From DATKMP01 sp963790045 (GTDB lineage: Bacteria > Bacteroidota > Ignavibacteria > UBA10030), in the NCBI GenBank assembly GCA_963790045.1, contig CAWBMS010000007.1, forward strand, positions 248,001 to 312,000: a stretch of 64,000 nt of DNA, given 5' to 3'. Shown here piece by piece: positions 9,864 to 18,948 of the stretch; within the stretch, counting starts at the first letter, position 1; every line of letters begins with the position of its first letter. Under the pieces are notes generated by a model, which saw only the letters and a list, made by a program, of their open reading frames with translations, ran no database searches and had not been told where the DNA came from. A program made the translations under genes and the position numbers.

Positions 9864-11202
9864 ATGAGAACGCAAAAACAATTTTATATTGAAACATACG
9901 GTTGCCAGATGAATATGGCAGATACCGAAATTGTGCGACGAATTATGCACGATGCCGGTTATGCGTTGACGAACGATGCAACAGATGCCGATGCAATTTT
10001 GGTGAACACATGCGCCGTGCGCGATAATGCTGAACAGCGGATTTACGGGCGCCTTGGTGATTTTAGCCGCTACAAAAAAGAACATCCCGGAACCATTGTT
10101 GGCGTATTAGGATGTATGGCGGAGCGATTGCGAAAAGATTTGATGGAATCTGAAAGTTTTGTGGATCTCGTTGTCGGCCCGGATGAGTACCGAAAACTTC
10201 CTGCATTGGTGGAAGCTGCTTTGGAAGGTGAGAAAGGAATTGCTGTCAAACTTTCGCGTGTGGAAAATTATGACGACATCGTTCCCCTGCGCACTGATGG
10301 GTTGAGCGCATGGGTTTCCATTATGCGCGGCTGCGATAAATTTTGCACGTATTGCGTTGTGCCATTCACACGCGGACGCGAACGAAGCCGGACACTCCAC
10401 AATATTGTTCGTGAAGTAGAAGAATTATCTACGCGAGGATTTAAAGAAGTAACATTGCTCGGACAAAATGTCAATTCGTATCGCGACGAGAATTATGATT
10501 TTGCCGATTTACTCATGCGTGTTGCCGAGGTCGATCTGTACGATGCGCGTACGTTTTACCACGTCACATCCGCAGGATATGTCGGAAAAACTTATTGAAG
10601 CCATCGCGTTGCAAGAAAATATCTGCAAGTATATTCATCTTCCCGTTCAATCCGGTTCCGATAGAATATTAGAATTGATGAACCGAACGTACACGGCGGC
10701 GCATTATTTATCATTGGTTCAAAAAATTAAACAGATCATTCCCGGCGTCAGTCTTTCAACCGATATTATTTCCGGATTTCCGACGGAAACAGACGACGAT
10801 CATAGAATGACGCTGGAATTGCTTCGCGAAGTAGAATACGATGGCGCGTTCACGTTTAAATATTCTTCGCGCGAAAATACCAAAGCATGGTCTATGCCGG
10901 ATGATGTTCCAGAAGAAATTAAGACGCAACGGTTGAACGAAATTATCGAATTGCAACGAGCTATTTCTGTTCGGCAAAACTCTGCAATGATCGGACAGCG
11001 CGTTGAAGTCCTGGTTGAAGGCGTCAGCAAAAAATCGGAACACGACTTTTGCGGGCGAACGGACACGAACAAAATGGTGATCTTTCCCAAAAACGGCGAT
11101 GCGGTCGGCGATTATATTCACATTGCCATTGAGCGCGTAAATTCTGCAACATTATTCGGCAAACAAGTCCACGCGGCACAACCTGTAAGTGTGAACGGAT
11201 AA
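9864..11202 (+). CDS. miaB: tRNA-2-methylthio-N6-dimethylallyladenosine synthase, MiaB (one frameshift)
   Basis: Radical SAM methylthiotransferase that modifies A37 of tRNAs reading UNN codons. The N-terminal UPF0004 domain has cluster cysteines at 14, 50 and 84 (YGCQMNMAD, NTCAVRD, LGCMAER). The radical SAM motif CDKFCTYC gives Cys157, 161 and 164. The first frame ends at 10598, but homology (RVRFTTSHPQDM, HLPVQSGSD, TDIISGFPTET) continues from about 10545 in the next frame and ends with a TRAM-like domain at 11202. One extra base after GTAC 10538-10541 explains the break. Repaired length is 445 residues, as expected. The 258-bp gap to pta must hold divergent promoters; none is clear. Confidence 0.94.
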
Positions 11203-11213
11203 AGGAGATTGCG

Positions 11214-11924
11214 ATGAAAACATTTTCCAAATTATTGATCGCTGTTCTTTTGCTGTTGAACCATGCTTCTCTTCTGGCACAAGCAGGAAACGAGCCGGAT
11301 ATCCGCCGCCGCTTGGAAATGATCGAACGCGGACAAGGCGACGCCGTGCGTGCAGAATTGCCATCGCTGATGACCAATTATCAAAACAATCCCGGTGTGA
11401 TGTATTTGCAAGGCGTGCTGACAACCGACGGCGCAGAAGCAGCAAAAATTTATCAAAGTATTGTCGATAATTTTCCAAAGAGCGAATGGGGCGACGATGC
11501 GCTCTATAAATTGTATCAATATTATTATTCCATCGGTCTGTATAAAACAGCGGATCAAAAACTTCAACAGTTAAAAGAAGAATATCCGTTTTCGGCGTAC
11601 GCAACCGAACAACCTGCATCACACGAACAGAAATCTATTCCCAAAGAAAAACCGATCACGCTGAAACAAAAAAACACTGTTCAAAAATTTGCTACAGGGT
11701 TCACGGTACAAGTCGGTGCATTTTCCACCTTACCGAATGCCAATGAGTTGAAAGAAAAATTTGAAAAAGAGGGATACTCCGCGAATATCTTCACCATCGT
11801 CAGTAACGGAAAAAAAATGCACAAAGTATGGGTCGGAGAATTTCAGACCTACGATGAAGCGAAACGCTCGGCGGTAGAAATCAAAAAGAAATTTAACCTT
11901 TCATCGATTGTGGTATCGCGATAA
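11214..11924 (+). CDS. Exported TPR-like protein with C-terminal SPOR domain
   Basis: A 236-residue protein with a signal peptide (MKTFSKLL...LLAQA), a middle region with tetratricopeptide-like helices (~25-125, the YQSIVDNFPKSEWGDDALYK repeat), a short Lys-rich linker and a SPOR domain (~160-236; FTVQVGAFSTLPNANELKEK ... VWVGEFQTYDEAKR). SPOR domains bind glycan strands lacking stem peptides, so a periplasmic or outer-membrane role at the division site or wall is likely. It starts 11 bp after miaB with a GGAG ribosome site, and its stop overlaps the next start (TAATG). Confidence 0.85.
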   Translation: MKTFSKLLIAVLLLLNHASLLAQAGNEPDIRRRLEMIERGQGDAVRAELPSLMTNYQNNPGVMYLQGVLTTDGAEAAKIYQSIVDNFPKSEWGDDALYKLYQYYYSIGLYKTADQKLQQLKEEYPFSAYATEQPASHEQKSIPKEKPITLKQKNTVQKFATGFTVQVGAFSTLPNANELKEKFEKEGYSANIFTIVSNGKKMHKVWVGEFQTYDEAKRSAVEIKKKFNLSSIVVSR

Positions 11925-13039
11925 TGGACCGAGAACAATTTCAACGAGCACATGGTCTTGTCGGACAATCTCCTGAACTTCAGGATGTTGTGGATGTCAT
12001 TCAACAGGTGGCACCGACGGACATTGCTGTGTTGATTACCGGTGAAAGCGGTACAGGAAAAGAGGTCGTGGCAAAAGCGATTCACAGCGCAAGCAAACGC
12101 TCCAGCAAGCCGATGGTATCGGTCAATTGCGGCGCGATACCGGAAGGATTGATTGAAAGCGAATTGTTCGGCCACGAAAAAGGTTCGTTCACGAGTGCAG
12201 TCGATGCGCGCCAGGGATATTTTGAAATTGCAAACAGCGGAACGATTTTTTTGGATGAAGTCGGTGATATGCCGCTTGATACACAGGTCAAATTATTGCG
12301 TGTGTTAGAAAATGGCGAGTATATGCGCGTCGGTTCTTCGATGCCGAAGCATACCGATGTGCGCGTGATTGCTGCCACGAACAGATCGCTGGAATATGAA
12401 GTGCAGCAAAAACACTTTCGCGCAGATTTATATTTTCGATTGCGTTCGGTGAACATTCAATTACCGCCGTTGCGAAATCGTAAAGAAGATATTCCTGCAC
12501 TTGTGGAACAATTTGTCGGCGAAGTGACAGCAAAAAACAAAACACAATTTGCCGGCTTCACCGATGATGCGACAGAATTGTTGATGGCGTATCGCTGGCC
12601 CGGCAATGTGCGGGAATTGAAAAATGCTATCGAAAGCATGCTCGTGCTGGAACGCGGCAAACGATTGAACAGCGAAGATGTTCAGAAATATATTAGCACG
12701 CAGCAAAACGTTGTCACAGATAGAAACCTGCCGGTTGTTGCCAACAAGACTGTGGAACAAGCAGAACGTGAATTGATTTATCGCGCACTGTTAGATTTAA
12801 AATCCAACATCATTGAGCTAAAAGAATTGATTGCCGAAAAATTTTCACCGGTCAACGGTGATACAGCACTTCACGATTCGCAAAACACGAACGGTATTTT
12901 GACGATCGATGAAATGGAACGGCGCATGATTCAGACGGCATTAAATCGCAACAAAGGCAATCGGCGAAGAGCAGCGCGTGAGCTGCACATCAGTGAACGG
13001 TCGCTGTATCGCAAGATCAAAGATTATGGTATTCAATAA
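11924..13039 (+). CDS. Sigma-54-dependent transcriptional activator without a receiver domain
   Basis: 371 residues: an AAA+ sigma-54 interaction domain from about residue 5 (Walker A GESGTGKE, ~46-53; Walker B IFLDEVGDM), then a Fis-type HTH at the C-terminus (RRAARELHISERSLYRKIKD, ~350-369). There is no N-terminal sensor, as in PspF. The sigma-54 contact loop, normally GAFTGA, reads GSFTSA here. The Thr is kept but two small residues differ, so sigma-54 contact may be altered. The context (SPOR upstream, LptE and a glycosyltransferase downstream within one tight operon) suggests an envelope-related regulon. Confidence 0.88.
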   Translation: MDREQFQRAHGLVGQSPELQDVVDVIQQVAPTDIAVLITGESGTGKEVVAKAIHSASKRSSKPMVSVNCGAIPEGLIESELFGHEKGSFTSAVDARQGYFEIANSGTIFLDEVGDMPLDTQVKLLRVLENGEYMRVGSSMPKHTDVRVIAATNRSLEYEVQQKHFRADLYFRLRSVNIQLPPLRNRKEDIPALVEQFVGEVTAKNKTQFAGFTDDATELLMAYRWPGNVRELKNAIESMLVLERGKRLNSEDVQKYISTQQNVVTDRNLPVVANKTVEQAERELIYRALLDLKSNIIELKELIAEKFSPVNGDTALHDSQNTNGILTIDEMERRMIQTALNRNKGNRRRAARELHISERSLYRKIKDYGIQ

Positions 13040-13041
13040 CA

Positions 13042-13560
13042 ATGAAGCATTCGATGAAATATAAACAAATCGTCATTGTTGTAATTTCACCTATGCTGCT
13101 GATATTTTCAGGATGCACGTATTCATTCAAGGGCGGTTCTGCGCCGTCGAATTTAAAAACGATTGTCATTCCGGTTGTCGATGACCAGAGCGGCTTCGGC
13201 GATCCGACACTGCGCGATTCGTTCACGCAGAAAATTGTCAAAGAATTTTCAGACGACAATTCGCTGCAAGTGACCGACCGCAATTCTGCAGATTCCATGC
13301 TGGAAATCGTCATCACGGATGTGAAAGATGTTCCGCTGGCGTTACAGGGCGGCGAAAATGTTTCAACACGGCGCATTACAGTCACCGTACGCGCAACCTT
13401 TCAAGATTTGAAACAGAGAAAAAAACTCTGGGAAAAAAGTTTTAGTCAATATGGAGACTATCCTTCAGGCGGTGGGCTGACGCAGCGCACTGTAGGAGTA
13501 ACGGATGCAGTCAGTAAGTTAACGGAAGATATTCTTAACGACACAGTCGCTGGATGGTAA
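13042..13560 (+). CDS. lptE: LptE family LPS-assembly lipoprotein
   Basis: 172 residues with a lipoprotein signal ending in the lipobox IFSGC (Cys ~26), followed by TYSFKGGSAPSNLKTIVIPV, the start typical of Bacteroidota LptE. LptE plugs the LptD barrel that inserts LPS in the outer membrane. The central part (DPTLRDSFTQKIVKEF...) and the C-terminal TVRATF strand match the family. It begins 2 bp after the sigma-54 activator stop, so it is in the same operon. lptD is not in the window. Confidence 0.85.
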   Translation: MKHSMKYKQIVIVVISPMLLIFSGCTYSFKGGSAPSNLKTIVIPVVDDQSGFGDPTLRDSFTQKIVKEFSDDNSLQVTDRNSADSMLEIVITDVKDVPLALQGGENVSTRRITVTVRATFQDLKQRKKLWEKSFSQYGDYPSGGGLTQRTVGVTDAVSKLTEDILNDTVAGW

Positions 13561-15089
13561 TTATGATACTCGCAACATGTTTTTTTGGACAGTATTTTTT
13601 TGAAAGCGGTTTATTCACGCATATCATTATGGTTGTTTATTTTATTTCACTTCTCATTCTCTTTATGTTTGGCGCACACGGATTTGTCATGGTCTATCAT
13701 TATCTCAAACAGCGAAATCTTACGCCGAACCAACCGCTGTTAAAACAGACGCCGATTGTTACTGTGCAATTGCCGCTTTTCAACGAGTTGTATGTCGTGA
13801 ACCGGCTTATCGATGCTGTGTGTGCCTTGGAATATCCGAAAGAAAAATTAGAAGTTCAGGTGCTTGACGATTCCACGGATGAAACTCAAGAGCTTGTTGA
13901 TAAAATTGTATCGCACTATCAAGCACTCGGGTACGACATTAAACATATCCATCGCACTGATCGATCTGGATATAAAGCGGGTGCATTGAAGTACGGGTTG
14001 TCAACCTCGCGCGGAGAATTTGTTGCGATCTTCGATGCGGACTTTGTACCGAATCCGGATTTCTTACAAAAGACTATTCCGTATTTTTTCACTGATCCGA
14101 AAATTGGCGTTGTGCAAACGCGGTGGGAGCATTTGAACGGCGAGTATTCTTTGCTTACGCGCACGCAAGCATTTGCGCTCGACGGACATTTTGTAGTAGA
14201 ACAAGATGTACGCTGCAAAGCCGGATATTTTATCAACTTCAACGGCACCGGCGGCGTGTGGCGCAAAGCCACGATTTTAGACGCAGGCAACTGGCAGTCC
14301 GATACGTTAACAGAAGATTTAGATCTCAGCTATCGTGCGCAATTGCGCGGTTGGAAATTTAAGTATTTGAATAATGTTACTTCACCGGCAGAACTGCCGG
14401 CAGAAGTGAATGCGCTCAAGTCGCAGCAATTTCGCTGGACGAAAGGTGCAATTGAAACGGCACGGAAAATTTTGCCGGAAGTGTGGAAAGCAAAAATTCC
14501 GCTGCGTGTCAAAATTCATTCAACATTTCATCTGACGAATAACATCGTGTTTCCGTTTATTGTGCTTGCAGGCATTTTAAACGTTCCGCTTATTTATATC
14601 AAGCAGCAGCATGGACACGAAGCGTATTTTGCAATGATGTCCGTATTTGTATTGGCATTCATCGGATCATTTTTATTTTATTTGATTTCGCAAAAGTCCG
14701 TTTATGCCGATTGGCGTCGCCGTATTTTACTGTTTCCGCTGTTTATGGCGGGCAGCATGGGGTTTGCTGTGAATAATTCCCGCGCCGTCTTTGAAGGGCT
14801 CTTCAAAAAGAAAAGCGAATTTGTGCGTACGCCTAAATTTGCTATTCAAACAAAACAAGATATGTGGAAAGAAAAGAGATACATCACCACAAAGAAGAAA
14901 TTCGATTGGGTAATTCTGGTTGAAATTCTTTTGGCGCTCTATTGCTTATTTGGTGTGATTTCATCAATATATTACTTGGAAATAGCTTCAATGCCGTTTC
15001 AGTTGATGTATTTCATGGGATTTTCGATTGTCTCATGGCTTTCGATCCGGCATGCATTTGAAGCACGAAAACTTCGTTCACAAGCATGA
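13554..15089 (+). CDS. Membrane glycosyltransferase family 2 (cellulose-synthase-like)
   Basis: 511 residues: an N-terminal transmembrane helix (~12-35), a GT2 catalytic domain (~48-300), then about four C-terminal membrane helices. The processive GT2 signature is complete: VLDDSTDET (first Asp), IFDADFVP (DxD-like), LTEDLDLSYR (TED, catalytic base) and QQFRW (QxxRW). This points to processive synthesis of a beta-linked glycan such as glucan or mannan from a sugar nucleotide. The start overlaps the end of lptE; ATG 13563 is an alternative. Its stop overlaps the TPR gene (ATGA), so the two products may work together. Confidence 0.88.
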   Translation: MVIMILATCFFGQYFFESGLFTHIIMVVYFISLLILFMFGAHGFVMVYHYLKQRNLTPNQPLLKQTPIVTVQLPLFNELYVVNRLIDAVCALEYPKEKLEVQVLDDSTDETQELVDKIVSHYQALGYDIKHIHRTDRSGYKAGALKYGLSTSRGEFVAIFDADFVPNPDFLQKTIPYFFTDPKIGVVQTRWEHLNGEYSLLTRTQAFALDGHFVVEQDVRCKAGYFINFNGTGGVWRKATILDAGNWQSDTLTEDLDLSYRAQLRGWKFKYLNNVTSPAELPAEVNALKSQQFRWTKGAIETARKILPEVWKAKIPLRVKIHSTFHLTNNIVFPFIVLAGILNVPLIYIKQQHGHEAYFAMMSVFVLAFIGSFLFYLISQKSVYADWRRRILLFPLFMAGSMGFAVNNSRAVFEGLFKKKSEFVRTPKFAIQTKQDMWKEKRYITTKKKFDWVILVEILLALYCLFGVISSIYYLEIASMPFQLMYFMGFSIVSWLSIRHAFEARKLRSQA

Positions 15090-16273
15090 ACAGTAACAGT
15101 ACTCATCAAGATATTACAACGTTAGAAAAGCGTGTAGGGCATCAAGGCAATTCGCCGCTCTTTGCGCAATTAGCGTCATATTATCTTGAGCAAAGCCGTG
15201 CGCAGGATGCATTGCGTCTATGCGACGCCGGGCTTGCGAATTTTCCATTTTATACAACCGGGCACCTTATCAAGGGGAAAACACTTCTTGCATTGAAGAT
15301 GTTTGCCGAGGCGCGACGCGAGTTTGAATTTGTAGCGGAGTTCTTGCCAACCAATCACGCGATCAAAGATTTGCTTGCAAGTATTCCCACCGAAGAAGAA
15401 ATTCTTCCCGCGCCAGTTCAAACACTGCCAGCACCACCAGCAGAACCGACAATGAATACCGAGATTCCTCATGTTGTCGAACAACCTGCTGTTGCAACGC
15501 GTACCGTTGGCATTCCTGCTGCAGAAATAGAGCAGCCCGTTCAAGATTTTGGATACACACCACCCATTCCGATACAGCAACAGCCATCATTCACACCACC
15601 GGAACCGGTGAGTAATAAAGATCTCTTGGATACAATGGAACGGCATCCCGATATTGAAATACCCGTAGTGACCGAGCCGACGCCATTTGCAGATTTTTCG
15701 TTTATACCGCCGGCGGTTTCATCAACTTCTGAACCGCAAAACTTTGCAACGGAACAACTAAACAATTTCGATTTTCCGTTCTCACAGCAGCAAGAAAAAT
15801 CCCCCGGAATAGAGCAGCAAGACGAATCATTCCAAAAATTTGTTATGCGAAAAAGCACTGAACTTTCCGGCGAGAATACAATAACGCTGGATGAATACTT
15901 TGCGTCGGAAATTCAAACAGCTTCTTCGCCAATTCCCGAAAGAATATTTGATAATACACCACCGGAAACCGCGGCGCCCTTAGAACCCAACAAGATTGAA
16001 GAGCTTGCCGAAAAACTTCAAAGTGCTGGAAAAATTACACCGGTGATTAACTTTGCGCAAAAAGAAACACCGACCGTTTCTGAAGACGACGCACCCGCCA
16101 GTGTGGGATTTGTAACACCGACGCTTGCCGAAATTTATGCCAAGCAAGGATGGTATGATGATGCGATCAAAGCGTACAAAACGTTAGCGCGCAACAAACC
16201 CGCAGACCGTGAACGCTTTGAACAACGTGTGGCTGAATTGGAAGCGTTGAAGCAACAAGCCGGGCCGCAATAA
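15086..16273 (+). CDS. Tetratricopeptide-repeat protein with Pro/Glu-rich linker
   Basis: 395 residues. TPR-like helices lie at both ends: ~10-95 (SPLFAQLASYYLEQSRAQDA) and ~345-390 (LAEIYAKQGWYDDAIKAYKT). They are joined by some 240 residues of low complexity rich in Pro, Glu, Gln, Thr and Ser with no recognised domain. There is no signal peptide, so it is probably cytoplasmic. Coupling by ATGA overlap to the membrane glycosyltransferase suggests a scaffold or regulatory partner for it; this is inference from position only. Confidence 0.75.
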   Translation: MNSNSTHQDITTLEKRVGHQGNSPLFAQLASYYLEQSRAQDALRLCDAGLANFPFYTTGHLIKGKTLLALKMFAEARREFEFVAEFLPTNHAIKDLLASIPTEEEILPAPVQTLPAPPAEPTMNTEIPHVVEQPAVATRTVGIPAAEIEQPVQDFGYTPPIPIQQQPSFTPPEPVSNKDLLDTMERHPDIEIPVVTEPTPFADFSFIPPAVSSTSEPQNFATEQLNNFDFPFSQQQEKSPGIEQQDESFQKFVMRKSTELSGENTITLDEYFASEIQTASSPIPERIFDNTPPETAAPLEPNKIEELAEKLQSAGKITPVINFAQKETPTVSEDDAPASVGFVTPTLAEIYAKQGWYDDAIKAYKTLARNKPADRERFEQRVAELEALKQQAGPQ

Positions 16274-16371
16274 CCAATCTCTTTTTGTTGATTTTAATTT
16301 GACGTTGGATTCTCTTCATTCTGTAGTCAATAGAGCATCCCGCTACCCTTCCAGTATTTTTGTATCTTTTT

Positions 16372-17100
16372 ATGAAGAAAATAAATTTTGTAGTCGAACC
16401 AATTGGCGTCATCCACACGCCGTTTAAAACAAAATATGGCACACCGCGGCAGCCGGCAACCGCAGCAGAAAGAACAACGGGAGTGATTATGCTTAACGAA
16501 CACCAGAATTTTGAACAGGCGCTGGAAGATTTAAACGGATTTGAATACATCTGGGTGCTGTTTTGGTTCCATCAAAATAAAAATTGGAAACCGAAAGTCC
16601 TTCCACCGAACAGCGGAAGGATAAAGCACGGTGTCTTTGCAACACGTTCGCCTCACCGCCCCAATCTTATCGGTTTGTCGTTATGCAAATTGCTGGAAGT
16701 GCACGGCCGCACGATTTGTATTGAAAATCCCGATATGTTAGATAGAACGCCTGTTCTCGATATCAAGCCGTACATCCCGCATGCCGAAGCATTTCCTAAT
16801 GCACGCGCTGGTTGGATTGAAGCAATGAACGAACATTCTCTCCCGCCATACACCGTAACGATTTCTGCCGAGGTGAAACAAAAATTAAAAAGTGTTGAAG
16901 CAGAAGAACACCGCGAGGTCGTTTTGTATGTGAACGGCATCCTTTCTCGCGATCCGCATCCGCACACGTACCGGCGTATTAAAGTTTTAAAGGATGGAAC
17001 ATCTGTGCTTGCTGTAAAACGGTGGCGATTTCAGTTTGAGATTGTAGGAACAGATGTGCGGGTGCTGAAATGCTGGCGCGTGAAAGAAGAGAAGAATTAA
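16372..17100 (+). CDS. trmO: tRNA (adenine(37)-N6)-methyltransferase, TrmO/TsaA type
   Basis: N6-methylates t6A37 of tRNA-Thr(GGU) in E. coli. The 242 residues match: PIGVIHTPFKTKYGTPRQP at the N-terminus, RHGVFATRSPHRPNLIGLS-like segment (KHGVFATRSPHRPNLIGLS, ~85-103) that forms the SAM pocket, DIKPYIPHAE, and a small C-terminal domain (DPHPHTYRR). ATG 16372 is preferred over TTG 16360. It is convergent with hemN and their ends overlap by 4 bp. Confidence 0.9.
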   Translation: MKKINFVVEPIGVIHTPFKTKYGTPRQPATAAERTTGVIMLNEHQNFEQALEDLNGFEYIWVLFWFHQNKNWKPKVLPPNSGRIKHGVFATRSPHRPNLIGLSLCKLLEVHGRTICIENPDMLDRTPVLDIKPYIPHAEAFPNARAGWIEAMNEHSLPPYTVTISAEVKQKLKSVEAEEHREVVLYVNGILSRDPHPHTYRRIKVLKDGTSVLAVKRWRFQFEIVGTDVRVLKCWRVKEEKN

Positions 17101-18482
17101 ACTGTTCGGGAAAAAATTGGTTTGTCTTTTCGGAGTTTATCCAAATACGCATCGAAGCACATCGCAATGTTCCGGATCACAAATCTTCCGGCATCTTGAA
17201 TGATGATGCGTTCTTTATCCATCGTGATTAGGTGAAGCGGAAGAAATGCTTGCAGTTTATCGAGAGCTGCCGCAAAATATTCGTCGAACACAATTTCAAA
17301 TCGTTGTTCGACATCTCGCTTATTCAATTCCAAATCGCACATTAATCGCATGATAACAAACTTGCGAAGTTCGTCGTCGTGCGTCATTCTGTAGCCAAGA
17401 ATTGTCGGGAAATTTCCGCTGTGCACCGCTTCATAATAGATAGGTAAGTCTTTGGCATTCTGCGAATACACACCGCCGAAATGCGAAATTGCCGACATAC
17501 CGAATCCAAACAAATCCGCACCGGCCTTAATGGAATAACCTTGAAAATTTCTGTGCAGACGTTTTCGTTTTTGTTCCAGCGCAAGCTCATCCGTCGGTTT
17601 TGCAAAATGATCCATGCCGATGTACTGATAGCCGGCATGTTGTAGCGTATTGATCGTTAATTGAAGCAATTGCAATTTTTCATCCGGAGACGGCAATTGA
17701 TCGACATGCAATAACTTTTGATGCGGCTTCAACCACGGCACGTAAGCGAAATTAAAAACAGCAATGCGTTCCGGTGAGAGCGCGACAACTTTTTCCAATG
17801 TTCGTTTGAATGAATCTACCGTTTGTAGCGGCAGTCCATAAATCAAATCAATGTTGATGCTCTTGATGCCGAGATTGCGTGCCCACGTGAAAACCTGCTT
17901 CGTCATTGTTTCCGGTTGAATGCGATTGACAGTTTTTTGCACGTCTTCCTGAAAATCTTGCACACCGAGACTGAATCGATTTGCACCTGATGCGACAAAC
18001 GCTTTCAGATGATCGAAGGTCAATTCGCGCGGATCAAGTTCCACGCTGATCTCCGCATCTTCTGCAAACGCAAAATGGTTTTTGAAATGCGACGCAAGGT
18101 CACAAATTTCTTCCGGCGAAAGGAATGATGGCGTACCGCCGCCCCATGCCATTTGCACCACCGGACGGCTTTGAGAAATGCACGCAGCCGTTTTACTGAT
18201 TTCTGATTTTAGTACTTGTAAATATTCAACCGCATGTTGATGGTTGGGTGTAATGATGGTGGTGCATCCGCAAAAATAACACAGCGTGTCGCAAAACGGA
18301 ATGTGGACATATAATGATAAAGGGCTATTGTTGTTTTGATTGTTTGCGGAAAGGTCATCTTGAAATTGCTGCGCGCCATAGGATTTGGAAAACACCGGCG
18401 CTGTGGGATAACTGGTGTAGCGTGGTCCAGGAACATCGAAGATTCGTAAAATAGAAAGAAAATGTTCGTCTGCGTGAATCAT
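17097..18482 (-). CDS. hemN: Oxygen-independent coproporphyrinogen III oxidase, HemN
   Basis: Radical SAM enzyme of anaerobic haem synthesis. The 461 residues have PGPRYTSYPTAP near the N-terminus, typical of true HemN rather than HemW. The cluster motif CDTLCYFCGC supplies Cys64, 68 and 71, plus Cys73, giving the CX3CX2CXC pattern of genuine HemN. GGGTPSFL and the C-terminal HemN domain follow. ATG 18482 is used; an open extension to 18581 overlaps the upstream gene and lacks homology. The DksA-like gene lies 44 bp upstream on the same strand. Confidence 0.94.
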   Translation of the reverse strand: MIHADEHFLSILRIFDVPGPRYTSYPTAPVFSKSYGAQQFQDDLSANNQNNNSPLSLYVHIPFCDTLCYFCGCTTIITPNHQHAVEYLQVLKSEISKTAACISQSRPVVQMAWGGGTPSFLSPEEICDLASHFKNHFAFAEDAEISVELDPRELTFDHLKAFVASGANRFSLGVQDFQEDVQKTVNRIQPETMTKQVFTWARNLGIKSINIDLIYGLPLQTVDSFKRTLEKVVALSPERIAVFNFAYVPWLKPHQKLLHVDQLPSPDEKLQLLQLTINTLQHAGYQYIGMDHFAKPTDELALEQKRKRLHRNFQGYSIKAGADLFGFGMSAISHFGGVYSQNAKDLPIYYEAVHSGNFPTILGYRMTHDDELRKFVIMRLMCDLELNKRDVEQRFEIVFDEYFAAALDKLQAFLPLHLITMDKERIIIQDAGRFVIRNIAMCFDAYLDKLRKDKPIFSRTV

Positions 18483-18526
18483 TATGCCAATAGATGAATT
18501 TTCACGACGAGGAGACGGATAAAAAA

Positions 18527-18904
18527 TTATGCGACACGTTTGTGCCGAACCTTTTTTGTTTTCGTTGCGCAGTGAGAACAAATTTGCATAGTTGGATCTT
18601 TTTTTAGCTGTACCGCAGAAATTTTATTGCCGCATTCTGCACAGACGCCATAACCGCTTTTCACAGGATCGTTCAGTGCGTCTTCAATTTCTTTGCCGAC
18701 CGTTCCGGTGCGCAGCATATTATCACACATCGCGCCGACAACCGATTTGCATGGCTGCTCTACTTGTCCGCAATAGACGCACACATAATCCTTGCCGTCT
18801 TTCAATGAACGCACCAACGGCGACTTTGACGTTTGGTCTAAATTTTCACTTAGTGCGTGTATCAATCCCAGAGAGCGGGATTGATTTTTTTTCTTTTTCT
18901 TCAT
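18527..18904 (-). CDS. TraR/DksA-type zinc-finger protein
   Basis: 125 residues: a basic N-terminus (MKKKKKNQ), a CVYCGQ pair near residue 43, a central helix, and a C-terminal DksA-like C4 finger (YGVCAECGNKISAVQLKKDP...CSHC, ~84-113). DksA/TraR proteins bind the RNA polymerase secondary channel. Here the long N-terminal coiled coil with its acidic tip is absent and an additional CxxC pair is present, so RNA polymerase regulation is only a possibility. It precedes hemN on the same strand. Confidence 0.7.
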   Translation of the reverse strand: MKKKKKNQSRSLGLIHALSENLDQTSKSPLVRSLKDGKDYVCVYCGQVEQPCKSVVGAMCDNMLRTGTVGKEIEDALNDPVKSGYGVCAECGNKISAVQLKKDPTMQICSHCATKTKKVRHKRVA

Positions 18905-18948
18905 CTTTTTACTCCACGGTCAAAACATCCGTGGCGAACCAGCAGTTC

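Noticed and set aside
18855..18905. Terminator-like hairpin with T run on the plus strand
   Set aside because: It lies in the coding start of the DksA-like gene, where the T run encodes the poly-Lys N-terminus; no plus-strand gene is near enough to use it.
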